This document shows, piece by piece, positions 1-7,583 of a stretch of DNA of 19,317 nt. The translations under genes and the position numbers were made by a program. Where the stretch lies: positions 1 through 19,317 of the forward strand of contig JBICHM010000103.1 of the NCBI GenBank assembly GCA_043101835.1, read 5' to 3'. The notes under the pieces are model-generated. The model worked only from the letters and a program-made list of their open reading frames with translations, did not search any database and was not told where the DNA came from. Source of the DNA: JBICHM01 sp043101835. Lineage in GTDB: Bacteria; Planctomycetota; Phycisphaerae; Phycisphaerales; UBA1924. How positions within the stretch are numbered: position 1 is the first letter of the stretch; the number at the start of each line of letters is the position of its first letter.

Positions 1-1
1 C

Positions 2-154
2 CTCGGGCGCGCCGCGCTCGCGAACCCCGACTGGCCGCGCCGCGTCGCCGCGGGCGACCCGGTTGCGCCCTTCGACCACGCGATGCTCAGCCCGCGCGCC
101 ACGCTCGAGAACGCCGATCGCTGGCGGCGGGAGCAGGAGGCCGGCGCCGCCTGA
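2..154 (+). CDS. NADH:flavin oxidoreductase / Old Yellow Enzyme family, C-terminal fragment
   Basis: The frame is open from the window edge to a TGA at 152-154, giving the last 50 residues of a protein that starts outside the window. The fragment contains GRAALANPDWPRRVA, then PFD and MLSPRATLENADRW. From memory this is the extreme C-terminus of long OYE-like NADH:flavin oxidoreductases, the last barrel helix with a 'GRaALANPDWP' signature. Such enzymes are cytosolic FMN proteins that reduce activated C=C bonds. The flavin and substrate residues lie upstream and cannot be seen, so the assignment rests on this short tail only. Confidence 0.55.
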   Translation, partial: LGRAALANPDWPRRVAAGDPVAPFDHAMLSPRATLENADRWRREQEAGAA

Positions 155-220
155 TCGAGTGCGCCGACGCGACGCGCCGATAGAGTGGGCATTCGCCAGG
201 GCACGTCGCGGGGCCACCAC

Positions 221-1081
221 ATGCCGCAGCCACAATCGGCGTCGGCCGCATCGGAGTCACCCTCCCGGCGCGACCGCCTCCATGAGATCATCTTCGAGGC
301 CGACACCCCCGCCGGGAAGGTCTTCGATGTCACCCTCATCGTCGCGATCCTCGCGTCGGTGGTGGTCGTCATCCTCAGCACGCTCCCCGCAGCGCGTCAG
401 GATCCCTACCGAACCGCCTTTCTCACGCTCGAATGGATCTTCACCGGCCTCTTCACCGTGGAGTACATCCTGCGGCTTGTGGTGGTGCGCCGCCCCTGGA
501 GATACGCCACCTCCTTCTTCGGCGTCATCGATCTGCTGGCGATCCTGCCCGCCTTCATCGGACTCATCGTGCCGGGCGGCGAGCGCCTTCTCGTCGTTCG
601 CACGCTCCGCCTCCTCCGCATCTTCCGCGTCTTCAAGCTGGCGCGCTACCTCTCGGAGGCGACCGCCCTCCGCCAGGCCCTGCTCGTCAGCCGCCACAAG
701 ATCGCCGTCTTCATCACCACCGTCCTGATCGTCATACTCATCGCCAGCGCGATGATGCACATCGTCGAGGGCAACGCAGGCAACCACGACTTCGACTCCA
801 TGCCCGGCGCCATGTACTGGGCGATCATCACCATGACCACCGTCGGCTACGGCGACATCACGCCCATCACCGCCATCGGCAAGGCCATGACCGCGCTGCT
901 GGTGCTGGTCGGCTACTCGATGATCATCGTCCCCACCGGCATCCTCAGCGCCGAAATGGCAGAGTCCCGCAGGCGCGCCGTCACCACCCGCGCCTGCCCC
1001 TCCTGCATGGCCGAGGGCCACGATCCCGATGCCGTCTACTGCAAACGCTGCGGCGAGCCGCTGGAGCCGGGCCGCGCCTGA
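221..1081 (+). CDS. Voltage-sensor-type potassium channel with C-terminal zinc ribbon
   Basis: A six-helix cation channel of 286 aa in the inner membrane. S1 is about residues 35-55, S2 67-88 and S3 98-118. S4 lies about 122-142 with Arg/Lys at nearly every third position (R122, R127, R130, R133, R136, K139, R142). S5 is about 160-181. The pore loop carries the K+ selectivity filter TVGYGD at 207-212, followed by S6. After a short linker the tail has CPSC (C259, C262) and CKRC (C274, C277), a four-cysteine zinc ribbon in place of the RCK domain common in bacterial K+ channels. An in-frame GTG at 185 would add 12 residues. I prefer ATG 221 because 181-186 (TAGAGT) looks like a -10 element and the extra residues are not hydrophobic. 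Very likely a K+ channel; gating signal unknown. Confidence 0.9.
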   Translation: MPQPQSASAASESPSRRDRLHEIIFEADTPAGKVFDVTLIVAILASVVVVILSTLPAARQDPYRTAFLTLEWIFTGLFTVEYILRLVVVRRPWRYATSFFGVIDLLAILPAFIGLIVPGGERLLVVRTLRLLRIFRVFKLARYLSEATALRQALLVSRHKIAVFITTVLIVILIASAMMHIVEGNAGNHDFDSMPGAMYWAIITMTTVGYGDITPITAIGKAMTALLVLVGYSMIIVPTGILSAEMAESRRRAVTTRACPSCMAEGHDPDAVYCKRCGEPLEPGRA

Positions 1082-1168
1082 TCGACGCTTCCCACTGGCG
1101 GCAACCGGCCGCCGAGGGGACACTCTCCGCGCCTGCCCGAGTGCTCGGGCTGCGCCCGGAGACCGCCT

Positions 1169-1999
1169 TTGTACAGCCCTGTGTTCCTGCAGTTCGGCGT
1201 GCCGCTTCTGCTCGTCATCGGTCTGCTCTTTGCTGTCGAGTGCGGCTATCGACTCGGCGAACGACGCGTCCGAGGCTCCGACGCCGGCAAGGCGATGGAG
1301 ACCGGCGCCATCCAGGGCGCGATGCTCGGCCTGCTTGGCCTGTTGCTCGGCTTCAGCTTCGCCGGCGCATCCGGCCGTTACATGGAGCGGCAGGACCTCA
1401 TCGCCACCGAAGCGAACAGCATCTCGACCGCCTACCTCCGCGCCGATCTGCTCGACGCCCCGTACGACAGCGCGCTCCGCACCGCGCTGCGCAACTATGT
1501 CGAGCACCGCGTCGAAGCGTCCGCGTCGCTGCAGCGCGGCCTGATGCCGGAGGTGGCGCGCGAGATCACAGCGCATCACAGCATGATCTGGGCGACGGCA
1601 ATCGCCGGCGTCGACGCAAAGCCGCTGGTGACCGTCCCCGTGCTCGGCCCGGTCAACGAGCTGCTCGATCGCCACTCCCTGCGCATCGCGGCGAGCCGAA
1701 AGCACCTTCCCGGCCTCGTGCTCGCCCTGCTCACAGTCTGCTCGCTGCTGACCCTCGGCGTCATCGGATACGCGTGCGCGCTGGCCCGTCGGCGCAACAC
1801 CGTGCTGACCGCCGTCATCGCCGTGCTCGTCGGCGCCGCCCTCTGGACGACCATCGACCTTGACTACGGGCGGATCGGACTCATCCAGCTCTCCGATGCG
1901 CCCCTCATCGATCTTCAGGACGCGATGCGAGCGCCGGAGCGCGATGCTGACGTTACACCAGCCGCTCCAGCATCAGCGACGCGAAGCTCAGCACGATGA
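1169..1999 (+). CDS. Bestrophin-like / DUF4239 family membrane protein
   Basis: A 276-aa membrane protein with hydrophobic segments at about 10-22, 46-66, 182-203 and 210-228. A long soluble helical section lies between TM2 and TM3. The 'GAIQGAMLGLLGLLLGFSF' segment near 46-64 and the distal 'DLDYGRIGLIQLSDAPLIDL' segment are what I recall as the hallmarks of the DUF4239 / bestrophin-like family, which has no firmly established function; some relatives are considered anion-channel-like. The start is TTG at 1169 with CGGAG at 1157-1161 as ribosome binding site. GTG at 1181 is an alternative. The last 16 codons run into the 3' end of the opposing mgtE (1953-1999). The final residues after about 255 (Ala/Pro/Ser/Arg-rich) look unconserved. 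Confidence 0.75.
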   Translation: MYSPVFLQFGVPLLLVIGLLFAVECGYRLGERRVRGSDAGKAMETGAIQGAMLGLLGLLLGFSFAGASGRYMERQDLIATEANSISTAYLRADLLDAPYDSALRTALRNYVEHRVEASASLQRGLMPEVAREITAHHSMIWATAIAGVDAKPLVTVPVLGPVNELLDRHSLRIAASRKHLPGLVLALLTVCSLLTLGVIGYACALARRRNTVLTAVIAVLVGAALWTTIDLDYGRIGLIQLSDAPLIDLQDAMRAPERDADVTPAAPASATRSSAR

Positions 2000-3332
2000 A
2001 GAACCCGCACATGTCGGTGATCGTCGTCAGGATCGGTCCCGCCGCGAGCGCCGGGTCCACCTTCATCCGCTTCAGCAGCAGCGGGACCGAGCCGCCGATG
2101 CACACCGCCACGATCGTGTTCAGCATCAGCGCGCCCCCGACGACCAGCCCGAGGTAGCCGTTCCCCTTCCAGAAAAACGCCACCAGGCCGATCAGCAGCC
2201 CCAGCACCAGCCCGTTGATCAGCCCGAGCAGCGCCTCGGCGATCACTGTTCGCACCACCTCCGTCGGCCGGATGACGCCGAGCGTCAGCTCGCGCATGCT
2301 CACCGCGACGGCCTGGTTGCCCGAGCATCCGCTCATATCGCTGATGATGGGAAGGAAGACCGCGAGCGCGATCACCGCCTCCAGCGTGTCCTGGTGCAGC
2401 GCGATCACGCTCGCCGCGATGATGTTCAGCACGATGTTCACGCTCAGCCAGCTCAGGCGCCGGCGCGACCGCGTCAGGAGCGGCATCGTGCGCAACTCCT
2501 CGCCGCCGACGATGCCCTGCGCTCGCCGATACTCGCCTTCGCGCCCCTCCGCGACCGCCGCCTCGACATGCGACCGCTGCACGACACCCCGCAGCACGCC
2601 GCCGTCATCCACCACCGGGGCGCCGAAGAACTTGTACTCGTCGAAGAACGAGACCAGATCGTCGATGGAGTCATGGTCGCCCACCGTCAGCGGCGACGGG
2701 ATCATCACCTCCCGCAACGCGATCGATCGCGCAGACAGCAGCAGATCGCGCATCCGGAGCACGCCGACCAGACGCTCGCGATCATCGACCACGTACGCGT
2801 ACTGGATGTCGTAGTCAGCGTACCGCTCCGCATTCAGGCCGAGGTCCTCGATCACCTCCGCCACCGACGCCTCCGCCGGATACTCGAGGTACTCGGTCAC
2901 CATCAGACCGCCGGCCTCGTCGTCCTCGTACTCGGCGAGGCGACGAACATCCGCCGCGTCCTCATCGTCGAACGACTCGAGAATCGCCTCCGCGTCCGCG
3001 GCTTCCAGCTCGCCGATCACATCCGCCTGCCGGTCGCTCGGCAGCTCCTGCAGGATCTGCGCCGCAACCTCGGGATCAAGAATCTCGATCGTCTCAAACA
3101 CCTGCGGCTCAGGCAGGTGCTCGAGCAGCGGCGCCGCCTGCTCCGGCCCGACCAGTTCGAGCAGCTTCGCCCGGTCGTCATCTGACAGGCGCGACACCAC
3201 CAGCACCTGCTCGGGGCCTTCGAGCGCCTCCAGCGCCGACATCACCGGAGCGCGTTCGCCCGCCCCGATCAACAAGGCGAAATCCAGCGCAGTCAGCGGT
3301 GGGGTGCGAACGACATCTGCGGAATCACTCAT
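1953..3332 (-). CDS. mgtE: MgtE family magnesium transporter
   Basis: A 459-aa Mg2+ channel/transporter of usual family length. It has a helical MgtE N-domain of Leu/Glu/Asp-rich repeats (about 30-140), a pair of CBS domains (about 141-265) that sense cytosolic Mg2+ in characterised members, a plug-helix-like segment, and five membrane helices (about 296-455). The pore aspartate of the family appears to be D440 in TTITDMCGF, matching the Asp432 region of Thermus MgtE. The TM2 region reads SDMSGCSGNQAVAVSMREL, a variant of the usual GGNAGSQS-type motif, so this is a divergent branch. ATG at 3332 is preceded six bases upstream by a TACGCT hexamer, compatible with a leaderless or very short-leader mRNA. 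The 3' end overlaps the convergent DUF4239 gene by 47 bp. Confidence 0.92.
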   Translation of the reverse strand: MSDSADVVRTPPLTALDFALLIGAGERAPVMSALEALEGPEQVLVVSRLSDDDRAKLLELVGPEQAAPLLEHLPEPQVFETIEILDPEVAAQILQELPSDRQADVIGELEAADAEAILESFDDEDAADVRRLAEYEDDEAGGLMVTEYLEYPAEASVAEVIEDLGLNAERYADYDIQYAYVVDDRERLVGVLRMRDLLLSARSIALREVMIPSPLTVGDHDSIDDLVSFFDEYKFFGAPVVDDGGVLRGVVQRSHVEAAVAEGREGEYRRAQGIVGGEELRTMPLLTRSRRRLSWLSVNIVLNIIAASVIALHQDTLEAVIALAVFLPIISDMSGCSGNQAVAVSMRELTLGVIRPTEVVRTVIAEALLGLINGLVLGLLIGLVAFFWKGNGYLGLVVGGALMLNTIVAVCIGGSVPLLLKRMKVDPALAAGPILTTITDMCGFFIVLSFASLMLERLV

Positions 3333-3393
3333 GTCACCAGCGTATCGTCAGCACCGCACATCGCCGCCTGCCGCCCGACGACGAGCCGCCGCC

Positions 3394-4230
3394 ATGGACA
3401 TCGTGCAGATCCGCAACGCGACCCTGCTGCTCCGCATCGCCGAGCATCGCCTCATCGTCGATCCAATGCTCGGCGACCCCGCAACCATGCCCGGATTCCT
3501 GCTCGACTCCCCCCGGCCCAATCCCCTCGTTGCACTGCCGGCGAACGCGGAAGCATGCCTCGATGAGGCGACCGGCGTCATCGTCACGCACGAACACCCC
3601 GACCACCTCGACAGCGTTGCGATCGAGTGGATCCGCGCGCGATCACTTCCCGTCTGGGCGTCGCCGGCGGATGTGCCATCCCTGCGCCGGCGTGGCCTCG
3701 ATGCGCATCCGCTGCTCGATGGCGCCCTCGGGCTGCGCATCGAGGAGACGCCCGCCGACCATGGCCGAGGCGCTCTCGGATTCAGAATGGGACCGGCCGC
3801 GGGGGTCTACCTCGACCACCCCGACGAACCAAGCCTGCTGCTCACCGGCGACACCGTGCTCACCCCGCGCGTGCTGCGCACGCTCATCCGCCTTCGGCCT
3901 GATGTGACCGTCGCCCCCGCCGGCAGCGCAAACTTCGGCGCCGGAGGCGACATCCTCTTCTCCGTCGATGAACTGCAGACGCTCGCGGCCCATTGCGACG
4001 GCGTGCTCATCCTCAATCACCTCGAGGCCCTCGACCACTGCCCGACGACACGCGCCGAACTGCGCGACATGTTCCGCACCGAGCACGATCGCGTCGCAAT
4101 CCGCATCCCCGACGATGGCGAGACGATCACCATCGACGCCGCGCCGGAGCGCCGCGATCCGCCCCCGCTCCGCCGGCGTCGCGCCGTCTGGCGACGACGC
4201 CTTCAGAAGCGCATCAAGACGCTGCTGTGA
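3394..4230 (+). CDS. Metallo-beta-lactamase-fold metal-dependent hydrolase
   Basis: A 278-aa protein beginning MDIVQIRNATLLLRI, the typical first strands of the UlaG/UPF0173-like MBL branch ('atlli...g..ilvDPml'). The metal motif THEHPDHLD supplies H66, H68, D70 and H71. A GD pair (G152, D153) in LLLTGDTVL and H209 in LILNHLEALDH probably complete the binuclear site. The substrate is not predictable; relatives include lactonases and phospholipid- or nucleotide-directed enzymes. The last 20 residues are strongly basic (RRRR, WRRR, KR), which could aid nucleic acid or membrane binding. In-frame starts exist at 3304 and 3331, but those extensions overlap the mgtE 5' end and are low-complexity. 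ATG 3394 begins exactly at the conserved domain. The gene diverges from mgtE. Confidence 0.8.
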   Translation: MDIVQIRNATLLLRIAEHRLIVDPMLGDPATMPGFLLDSPRPNPLVALPANAEACLDEATGVIVTHEHPDHLDSVAIEWIRARSLPVWASPADVPSLRRRGLDAHPLLDGALGLRIEETPADHGRGALGFRMGPAAGVYLDHPDEPSLLLTGDTVLTPRVLRTLIRLRPDVTVAPAGSANFGAGGDILFSVDELQTLAAHCDGVLILNHLEALDHCPTTRAELRDMFRTEHDRVAIRIPDDGETITIDAAPERRDPPPLRRRRAVWRRRLQKRIKTLL

Positions 4231-4714
4231 CGTCCGTCGTCGCCAGCGCGCCGCACACCGCGTCGTGAAGCCGGTGCATCTGCTCCCGCGCCAGACGCTG
4301 CCCGACACGCGCGCTCCACGCCATCAGGCCCCCCACGACCACGGCCGCGGCGACACCCCACACCATCGTCGGCCGCCCCCCGATCGCCAGCTGCGCGCCG
4401 GCCCACACCGCGCAGAAGAGCGCCGTCGTCGCCAGCGCGATGTAGGTCAGCATGAACCCCGTCCAGATGCTCGGCGCCGGGCTGAACCGCGCGAAGACAT
4501 CCGTCGAATGGGCGTCGCCCTCCACGCGCCGCAGATCGACATGCAGCCACGGCGACCAGAAATGCCGCTCCGCCCGAGGCACCGTCACGAGCAGGTGCGT
4601 CCGCACCGATTCGCCGACGAATCCCTCCCGGTACAGCGCATCCAGGCGCGCCGCCGCCTCCTCCGGAGCGAAGGGGACGATGAACTCGAACGTCGGGCGA
4701 AGCAGATCGCTCAC
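4214..4714 (-). CDS. Conserved hypothetical membrane protein (second of a coupled pair)
   Basis: A 166-aa protein of unknown function. Residues 1-80 form a soluble domain with a 'HFWSPWLHVDL' stretch and 'ARFSPAPSIWTGFMLTY' leading into membrane helix 1 (about 84-104). Helix 2 is about 113-134, followed by a short helical tail. From memory, similar small proteins with 'YWSP' and 'GP.P.VWT' motifs occur as unnamed conserved hypotheticals. I chose GTG at 4714: it overlaps the stop of the upstream gene as GTGA (4711-4714), and the sequence before it in this frame is Ala/Arg-rich and unlike protein. The stop overlaps the convergent MBL gene by 17 bp. Likely co-translated with the upstream membrane protein. 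Confidence 0.7.
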   Translation of the reverse strand: MSDLLRPTFEFIVPFAPEEAAARLDALYREGFVGESVRTHLLVTVPRAERHFWSPWLHVDLRRVEGDAHSTDVFARFSPAPSIWTGFMLTYIALATTALFCAVWAGAQLAIGGRPTMVWGVAAAVVVGGLMAWSARVGQRLAREQMHRLHDAVCGALATTDVTAAS

Positions 4715-5244
4715 GCGCCCCCGACCTCCGCATGCCGGGCGCCGGTCCGCGGCAGCGGAGCGAGCAGCATCCGCAGCAACGCCCACTCACCCAGATGCGC
4801 GCGAACCACCACCAGAACATTCCACGCCAGCAGCGCCCCGCCGATGCCGACCGCGTTCGCCCACAGGTGGCTCTCGCGTGTGCTCGTCAGCGCGGCTTCG
4901 ACTGCCGGAATGAACCCGCCGTGCTCGGCGCGCCCCCGGACGCCGTGCTCGATGCCCATCACCAGGATCACACCCGCCGTGTAGAGCACAGTCCGCGCAA
5001 CCACACCGACCCACGCCGAGCGAGCATGCACCCAGCCGCCCAGCGGCACGCGCTCCAGCACCAGCACCACCTTGGAGAGCACCAGCGCCCCGACCAGCGC
5101 AGCGCTGTAGCCGTAGAACCGCACCTCGTACTCCGCGAGCACCAGGTGCTTGACCAGCAGCAGCGCGCCGATCCAGCTCCCAAAGAAGAGCATGGCCACG
5201 CCGACGGCCTTCAATTCGTGCACCACCGCGTGCCGTGTCACCAT
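4711..5244 (-). CDS. Conserved hypothetical four-helix membrane protein
   Basis: A 177-aa inner-membrane protein with predicted helices at about 12-34, 45-65, 83-99 and 127-149. Notable stretches are LVLERVPLG after helix 2, a glycine-rich loop 'EHGGFIPAVEAAL' between helices 3 and 4, 'HLWANAVGIGGALLAWNVL' in helix 4, and 'HLGEWALLRMLL' near the end. I recall unnamed conserved homologues with the same 'GEGGLRRM'-like ending, but no assigned function. ATG 5244 is used because the longer frame to 5328 adds only Gly/Arg-rich sequence running into the GNAT gene. It lies 32 bp after the GNAT gene and shares a four-base GTGA overlap with the following gene, so the two are probably translationally coupled. 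Confidence 0.7.
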   Translation of the reverse strand: MVTRHAVVHELKAVGVAMLFFGSWIGALLLVKHLVLAEYEVRFYGYSAALVGALVLSKVVLVLERVPLGGWVHARSAWVGVVARTVLYTAGVILVMGIEHGVRGRAEHGGFIPAVEAALTSTRESHLWANAVGIGGALLAWNVLVVVRAHLGEWALLRMLLAPLPRTGARHAEVGGA

Positions 5245-5276
5245 CGCCGCGCCCCTCCACTCGGCCTGGCCAGATC

Positions 5277-5873
5277 CTACATGCCCGCGACGCCCGCCGT
5301 CGCCAGGTCCATCGCCACGATCACCCACGCGCGCCCGTCGTCGCTGCGGTATTCGTCGACGATCCGGAACCCCGCGCGCTCGTGCACCCGAACCGACCGC
5401 GGATTCGCCCGATCAATGAGCGTGACCACGAGGTCGAACGCCCCGCCCATCAGGCGCCGGTGCGCGCCGTACATCCCTTCGACGAGCCCGCGCCCGCGAT
5501 GCGCCTTGCCCACGCAGATCTGCCCCATGAAGTACCAGCGCCGCCTCTCGAGCAGCGTCCGCAGCGCCGGGACCGAATCGAGCCGCGCAAACATCGGCCC
5601 GAGCGTGGGGAACACCTCCCGGTGCTCCGGCTGCATCACGAGGGCGTATCCCGCGATCTCGTCGCGCCCCGCCGGCGTCGCGATGATGTGCGCAAAGCTC
5701 CCGCAGATCCTCCGCAGTGTGGGCAGATCGTGACGAAGCGTCACGAACCCCTCGCTGCGCAGCTCGTCTGCGCTGATCGCCGCTGGCGTATTCGCCGCCT
5801 GCAGCGACAGGATCCCCCGCAGGTCGTCCTCGCTCATCGCGCCACGGAACTCGTACCCGGCCCCGTCCATCAC
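5277..5873 (-). CDS. GNAT family N-acetyltransferase
   Basis: A 198-aa cytosolic acyl-CoA-dependent acetyltransferase. Motif A is clear: beta-4 'WYFMGQICVGKAHRGRGL' (about 113-130) contains the acetyl-CoA pyrophosphate-binding R-G-x-G turn. The following helix is about 131-140, and motif B is 'IDRANPRSVRVHERAGFRIVDEY' (about 153-175), where N157 and the aromatic of the GF pair are typical. The N-terminal half resembles GNATs that begin with 'R...EDDLRGILSLQ'. Tandem starts GTG 5873 and ATG 5870 are possible and differ by one residue. It lies 15 bp after the alcohol dehydrogenase, so the two probably share a transcript. Substrate unknown. Confidence 0.85.
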   Translation of the reverse strand: MMDGAGYEFRGAMSEDDLRGILSLQAANTPAAISADELRSEGFVTLRHDLPTLRRICGSFAHIIATPAGRDEIAGYALVMQPEHREVFPTLGPMFARLDSVPALRTLLERRRWYFMGQICVGKAHRGRGLVEGMYGAHRRLMGGAFDLVVTLIDRANPRSVRVHERAGFRIVDEYRSDDGRAWVIVAMDLATAGVAGM

Positions 5874-5888
5874 GACCTCGCTGGGGGG

Positions 5889-6935
5889 CTACCCCTTGAT
5901 CGACGCCATGTCGATCACGAAGCGGTACTTCACATCGCTCTTGAGCATTCGCTCGTACGCCTCGTTGATCTGGTCCATGCGGATCAGCTCGATGTCGCAG
6001 GCGATGTCGTGCTTGCCGCAGAAGTCGAGCATCTCCTGCGTCTCGGCGATGCCGCCGATCAGCGAGCCCGCCAGCTGCCTCCGCGGCATCAGCAGGCTGA
6101 AGATCGTCACCCCCTGGGGTGAGGGCGGCGCGCCCACCATCACCAGCGTCGCGTCCAGCTTCAGGAGCGCCAGCAGCGCGTCCAGGTCGTGATCCGCCGA
6201 GACCGTGTCCAGGATCATGTCGAAGCTCGATGCGTGCTCCGCCATCGCGTCGGCGTCGCGCGAGATCACCACTTCGTGCGCGCCCAGACGCTTGCCGTCC
6301 TCCACCTTGCTCGGCGATGTCGTGAACAGCACCGTGTGCGCGCCCATCGCTCGCGCGAACTTCACGCCCATGTGCCCCAGCCCGCCGAGGCCGACGACGC
6401 CCACCTTCTTGCCCGGCCCGGCCCCCCACTTCTTCAGGGGCGAGTAGGTCGTGATCCCCGCGCACAGCAGCGGCGCCGCGCTCGCCGGGTCGAGGTTCGT
6501 CGGCACGCGCAGCGTGAACGCCTCATCGACCACCACCTTCTCGGAATACCCGCCGTAGGTCACGCCCCCGGTGTGCTTGTCCGGACCGTTGTAGGTGAAC
6601 ACCGAGCCCTCGAGGCAGAACTGCTCGAGGTCTGCCTTGCATGAGGAGCACGCGCGGCAGGAGTCCACCATGCACCCCACCGCCGCCAGATCGCCCGCCT
6701 TGAACTTCGTCACGCCCGACCCCACGCGCGTCACGCGCCCGAGGATTTCGTGCCCCGGAACGACCGGGTAGGTCGTCATCCCCCACTCGTTGCGCACGAA
6801 GTGCAGGTCGCTGTGGCACACGCCGCAGAAGAGGATCTCGATCTCGACATCGGTCGCCGTCGGCTCGCGACGCTCGATCGAAAAAGGACCGAGCGGCGAA
6901 GTTTCGGACTGGGCGGCATAGGCACGGGTCGGCAT
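5889..6935 (-). CDS. Zinc-dependent alcohol dehydrogenase / aldehyde reductase (YahK/CAD-like)
   Basis: A 348-aa medium-chain dehydrogenase, cytosolic, expected to reduce aldehydes with NADPH or NADH. Catalytic zinc ligands are C40 in CGVCHSD, H62 in GHE and C158. The structural zinc lobe is C93, C96, C99 and C107. The nucleotide-binding motif is GLGGLGHMG at 182-190. The 'CGVCHSDLH...NEWG...YPVVPGHEI' and 'GGYSEKVVV' patterns are those of the YahK/Ahr and cinnamyl alcohol dehydrogenase group. ATG 6935 has GAGGA about eight bases upstream and matches the family N-terminus; the longer frame to 7055 is unconserved. It follows marR in the same direction with a 116-bp gap that contains a TACACT hexamer (6991-6996), so it may have its own promoter. 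Confidence 0.93.
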   Translation of the reverse strand: MPTRAYAAQSETSPLGPFSIERREPTATDVEIEILFCGVCHSDLHFVRNEWGMTTYPVVPGHEILGRVTRVGSGVTKFKAGDLAAVGCMVDSCRACSSCKADLEQFCLEGSVFTYNGPDKHTGGVTYGGYSEKVVVDEAFTLRVPTNLDPASAAPLLCAGITTYSPLKKWGAGPGKKVGVVGLGGLGHMGVKFARAMGAHTVLFTTSPSKVEDGKRLGAHEVVISRDADAMAEHASSFDMILDTVSADHDLDALLALLKLDATLVMVGAPPSPQGVTIFSLLMPRRQLAGSLIGGIAETQEMLDFCGKHDIACDIELIRMDQINEAYERMLKSDVKYRFVIDMASIKG

Positions 6936-7051
6936 GGGGCGTGTCCTCAAAGCAATAGGTCGGAGCGTCATCCAGATTCTGCGGCCGCCCAGTGTAGTGA
7001 CGAACCCATCGCGCAGACTCCTCCCCCGGTCAACGCACCGGCCCGATCGGC

Positions 7052-7540
7052 TCACCCGCCCTCGAGCACATCCAGGTATCGCCCGAGCAGCCGGTCGAGG
7101 CGCCGGAACTCGCTCTCGCTGAGCCCTGCGGTCAGGCGTTCGAGATTCGCGGCGTGGGCGGCCACCGCCCTGTCGACCACCGCGCGCCCGCGCGCGGTCA
7201 GCGCGATCAGCACGCCGCGACCATCGTCAGGATTCTCCACACGCTCGACGTACCCGGCCTTCACCAGCTGATCGACCCGATGCGTGATCGTTCCCGATGT
7301 CACCATCGTGCTCGCGACCAGCTCGCCCGCCGACAGCCGGAACGGCGCCCCAGCGCGTCGAAGCGACGCCAGCACATCGAAACTCGCCATCGTCAACCCT
7401 TGATCGCCGAAGCCCGCCTCCATCTCGCGATTGAGGTGCCGCGCGACGCGCGTCAGCCGCCCGATCAGACCCATCGGGGCCAGGTCCAGATCCGGCCGCT
7501 CCCGGCCCCACTGCTCCAGCACGCGATCCACATGGCTCAT
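7052..7540 (-). CDS. MarR family transcriptional regulator
   Basis: A 162-aa dimeric winged-helix repressor-type protein. Helical dimerisation segments occupy about 1-45 and 120-160. The winged HTH spans about 48-118, with recognition helix 'STMVTSGTITHRVDQLVKAGYVER' near 77-100 and the wing 'NPDDGRGVLIALT' near 103-115; the conserved wing residues D105, R108 and G109 are present. It diverges from an NAD(P)-binding protein plus DUF3891 pair. The shared intergenic region has palindromes overlapping the promoters on both sides, so autoregulation and control of the divergent operon are likely. The adjacent alcohol dehydrogenase suggests a response to an aldehyde, phenolic or other electrophile; the ligand itself is inference. 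ATG 7540 is preceded by a -10-like TAGGCT only six bases upstream. Confidence 0.93.
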   Translation of the reverse strand: MSHVDRVLEQWGRERPDLDLAPMGLIGRLTRVARHLNREMEAGFGDQGLTMASFDVLASLRRAGAPFRLSAGELVASTMVTSGTITHRVDQLVKAGYVERVENPDDGRGVLIALTARGRAVVDRAVAAHAANLERLTAGLSESEFRRLDRLLGRYLDVLEGG

Positions 7541-7546
7541 GACGCC

Positions 7547-7575
7547 AGCCTATCGGCGATTTTTCTTGACTTCAA
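7547..7575 (-). promoter_or_regulatory. Putative marR promoter (-35 TTGAAG, -10 TAGGCT)
   Basis: Read on the minus strand, TTGAAG (7575-7570) is followed by a 17-base spacer and TAGGCT (7552-7547). The -10 ends six bases before the marR ATG, so transcription would begin at or next to the start codon, implying a leaderless message. The -35 lies inside the palindrome at 7562-7579, so a bound MarR dimer would block it. Each hexamer matches the sigma-70 consensus in only 3-4 of 6 positions; support comes from correct spacing and position. Confidence 0.5.
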
Positions 7576-7579
7576 GAAA
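7562..7579. promoter_or_regulatory. Palindromic operator 1 (probable MarR site)
   Basis: TTTCTTGACTTCAAGAAA is a perfect inverted repeat with 8-bp arms and a 2-bp centre. It has the size and symmetry of a MarR dimer site and sits on the putative marR -35 element. The same TCTTGA-N2-TCAAGA core recurs at 7611-7624, which argues against chance. Confidence 0.7.
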
Positions 7580-7583
7580 TATA

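Noticed and set aside
257..1705. Long open frame antisense to the K+ channel and DUF4239 genes
   Set aside because: Its product is Asp/Arg/Ala/His-rich low-complexity sequence without domains. It mirrors two well-supported genes, as expected from third-position GC bias.
3304..3393. Longer N-terminus for the MBL-fold hydrolase
   Set aside because: The extra 30 residues are Arg/Ala/Pro/Ser-rich, overlap the mgtE start region and precede the conserved first beta-strand.
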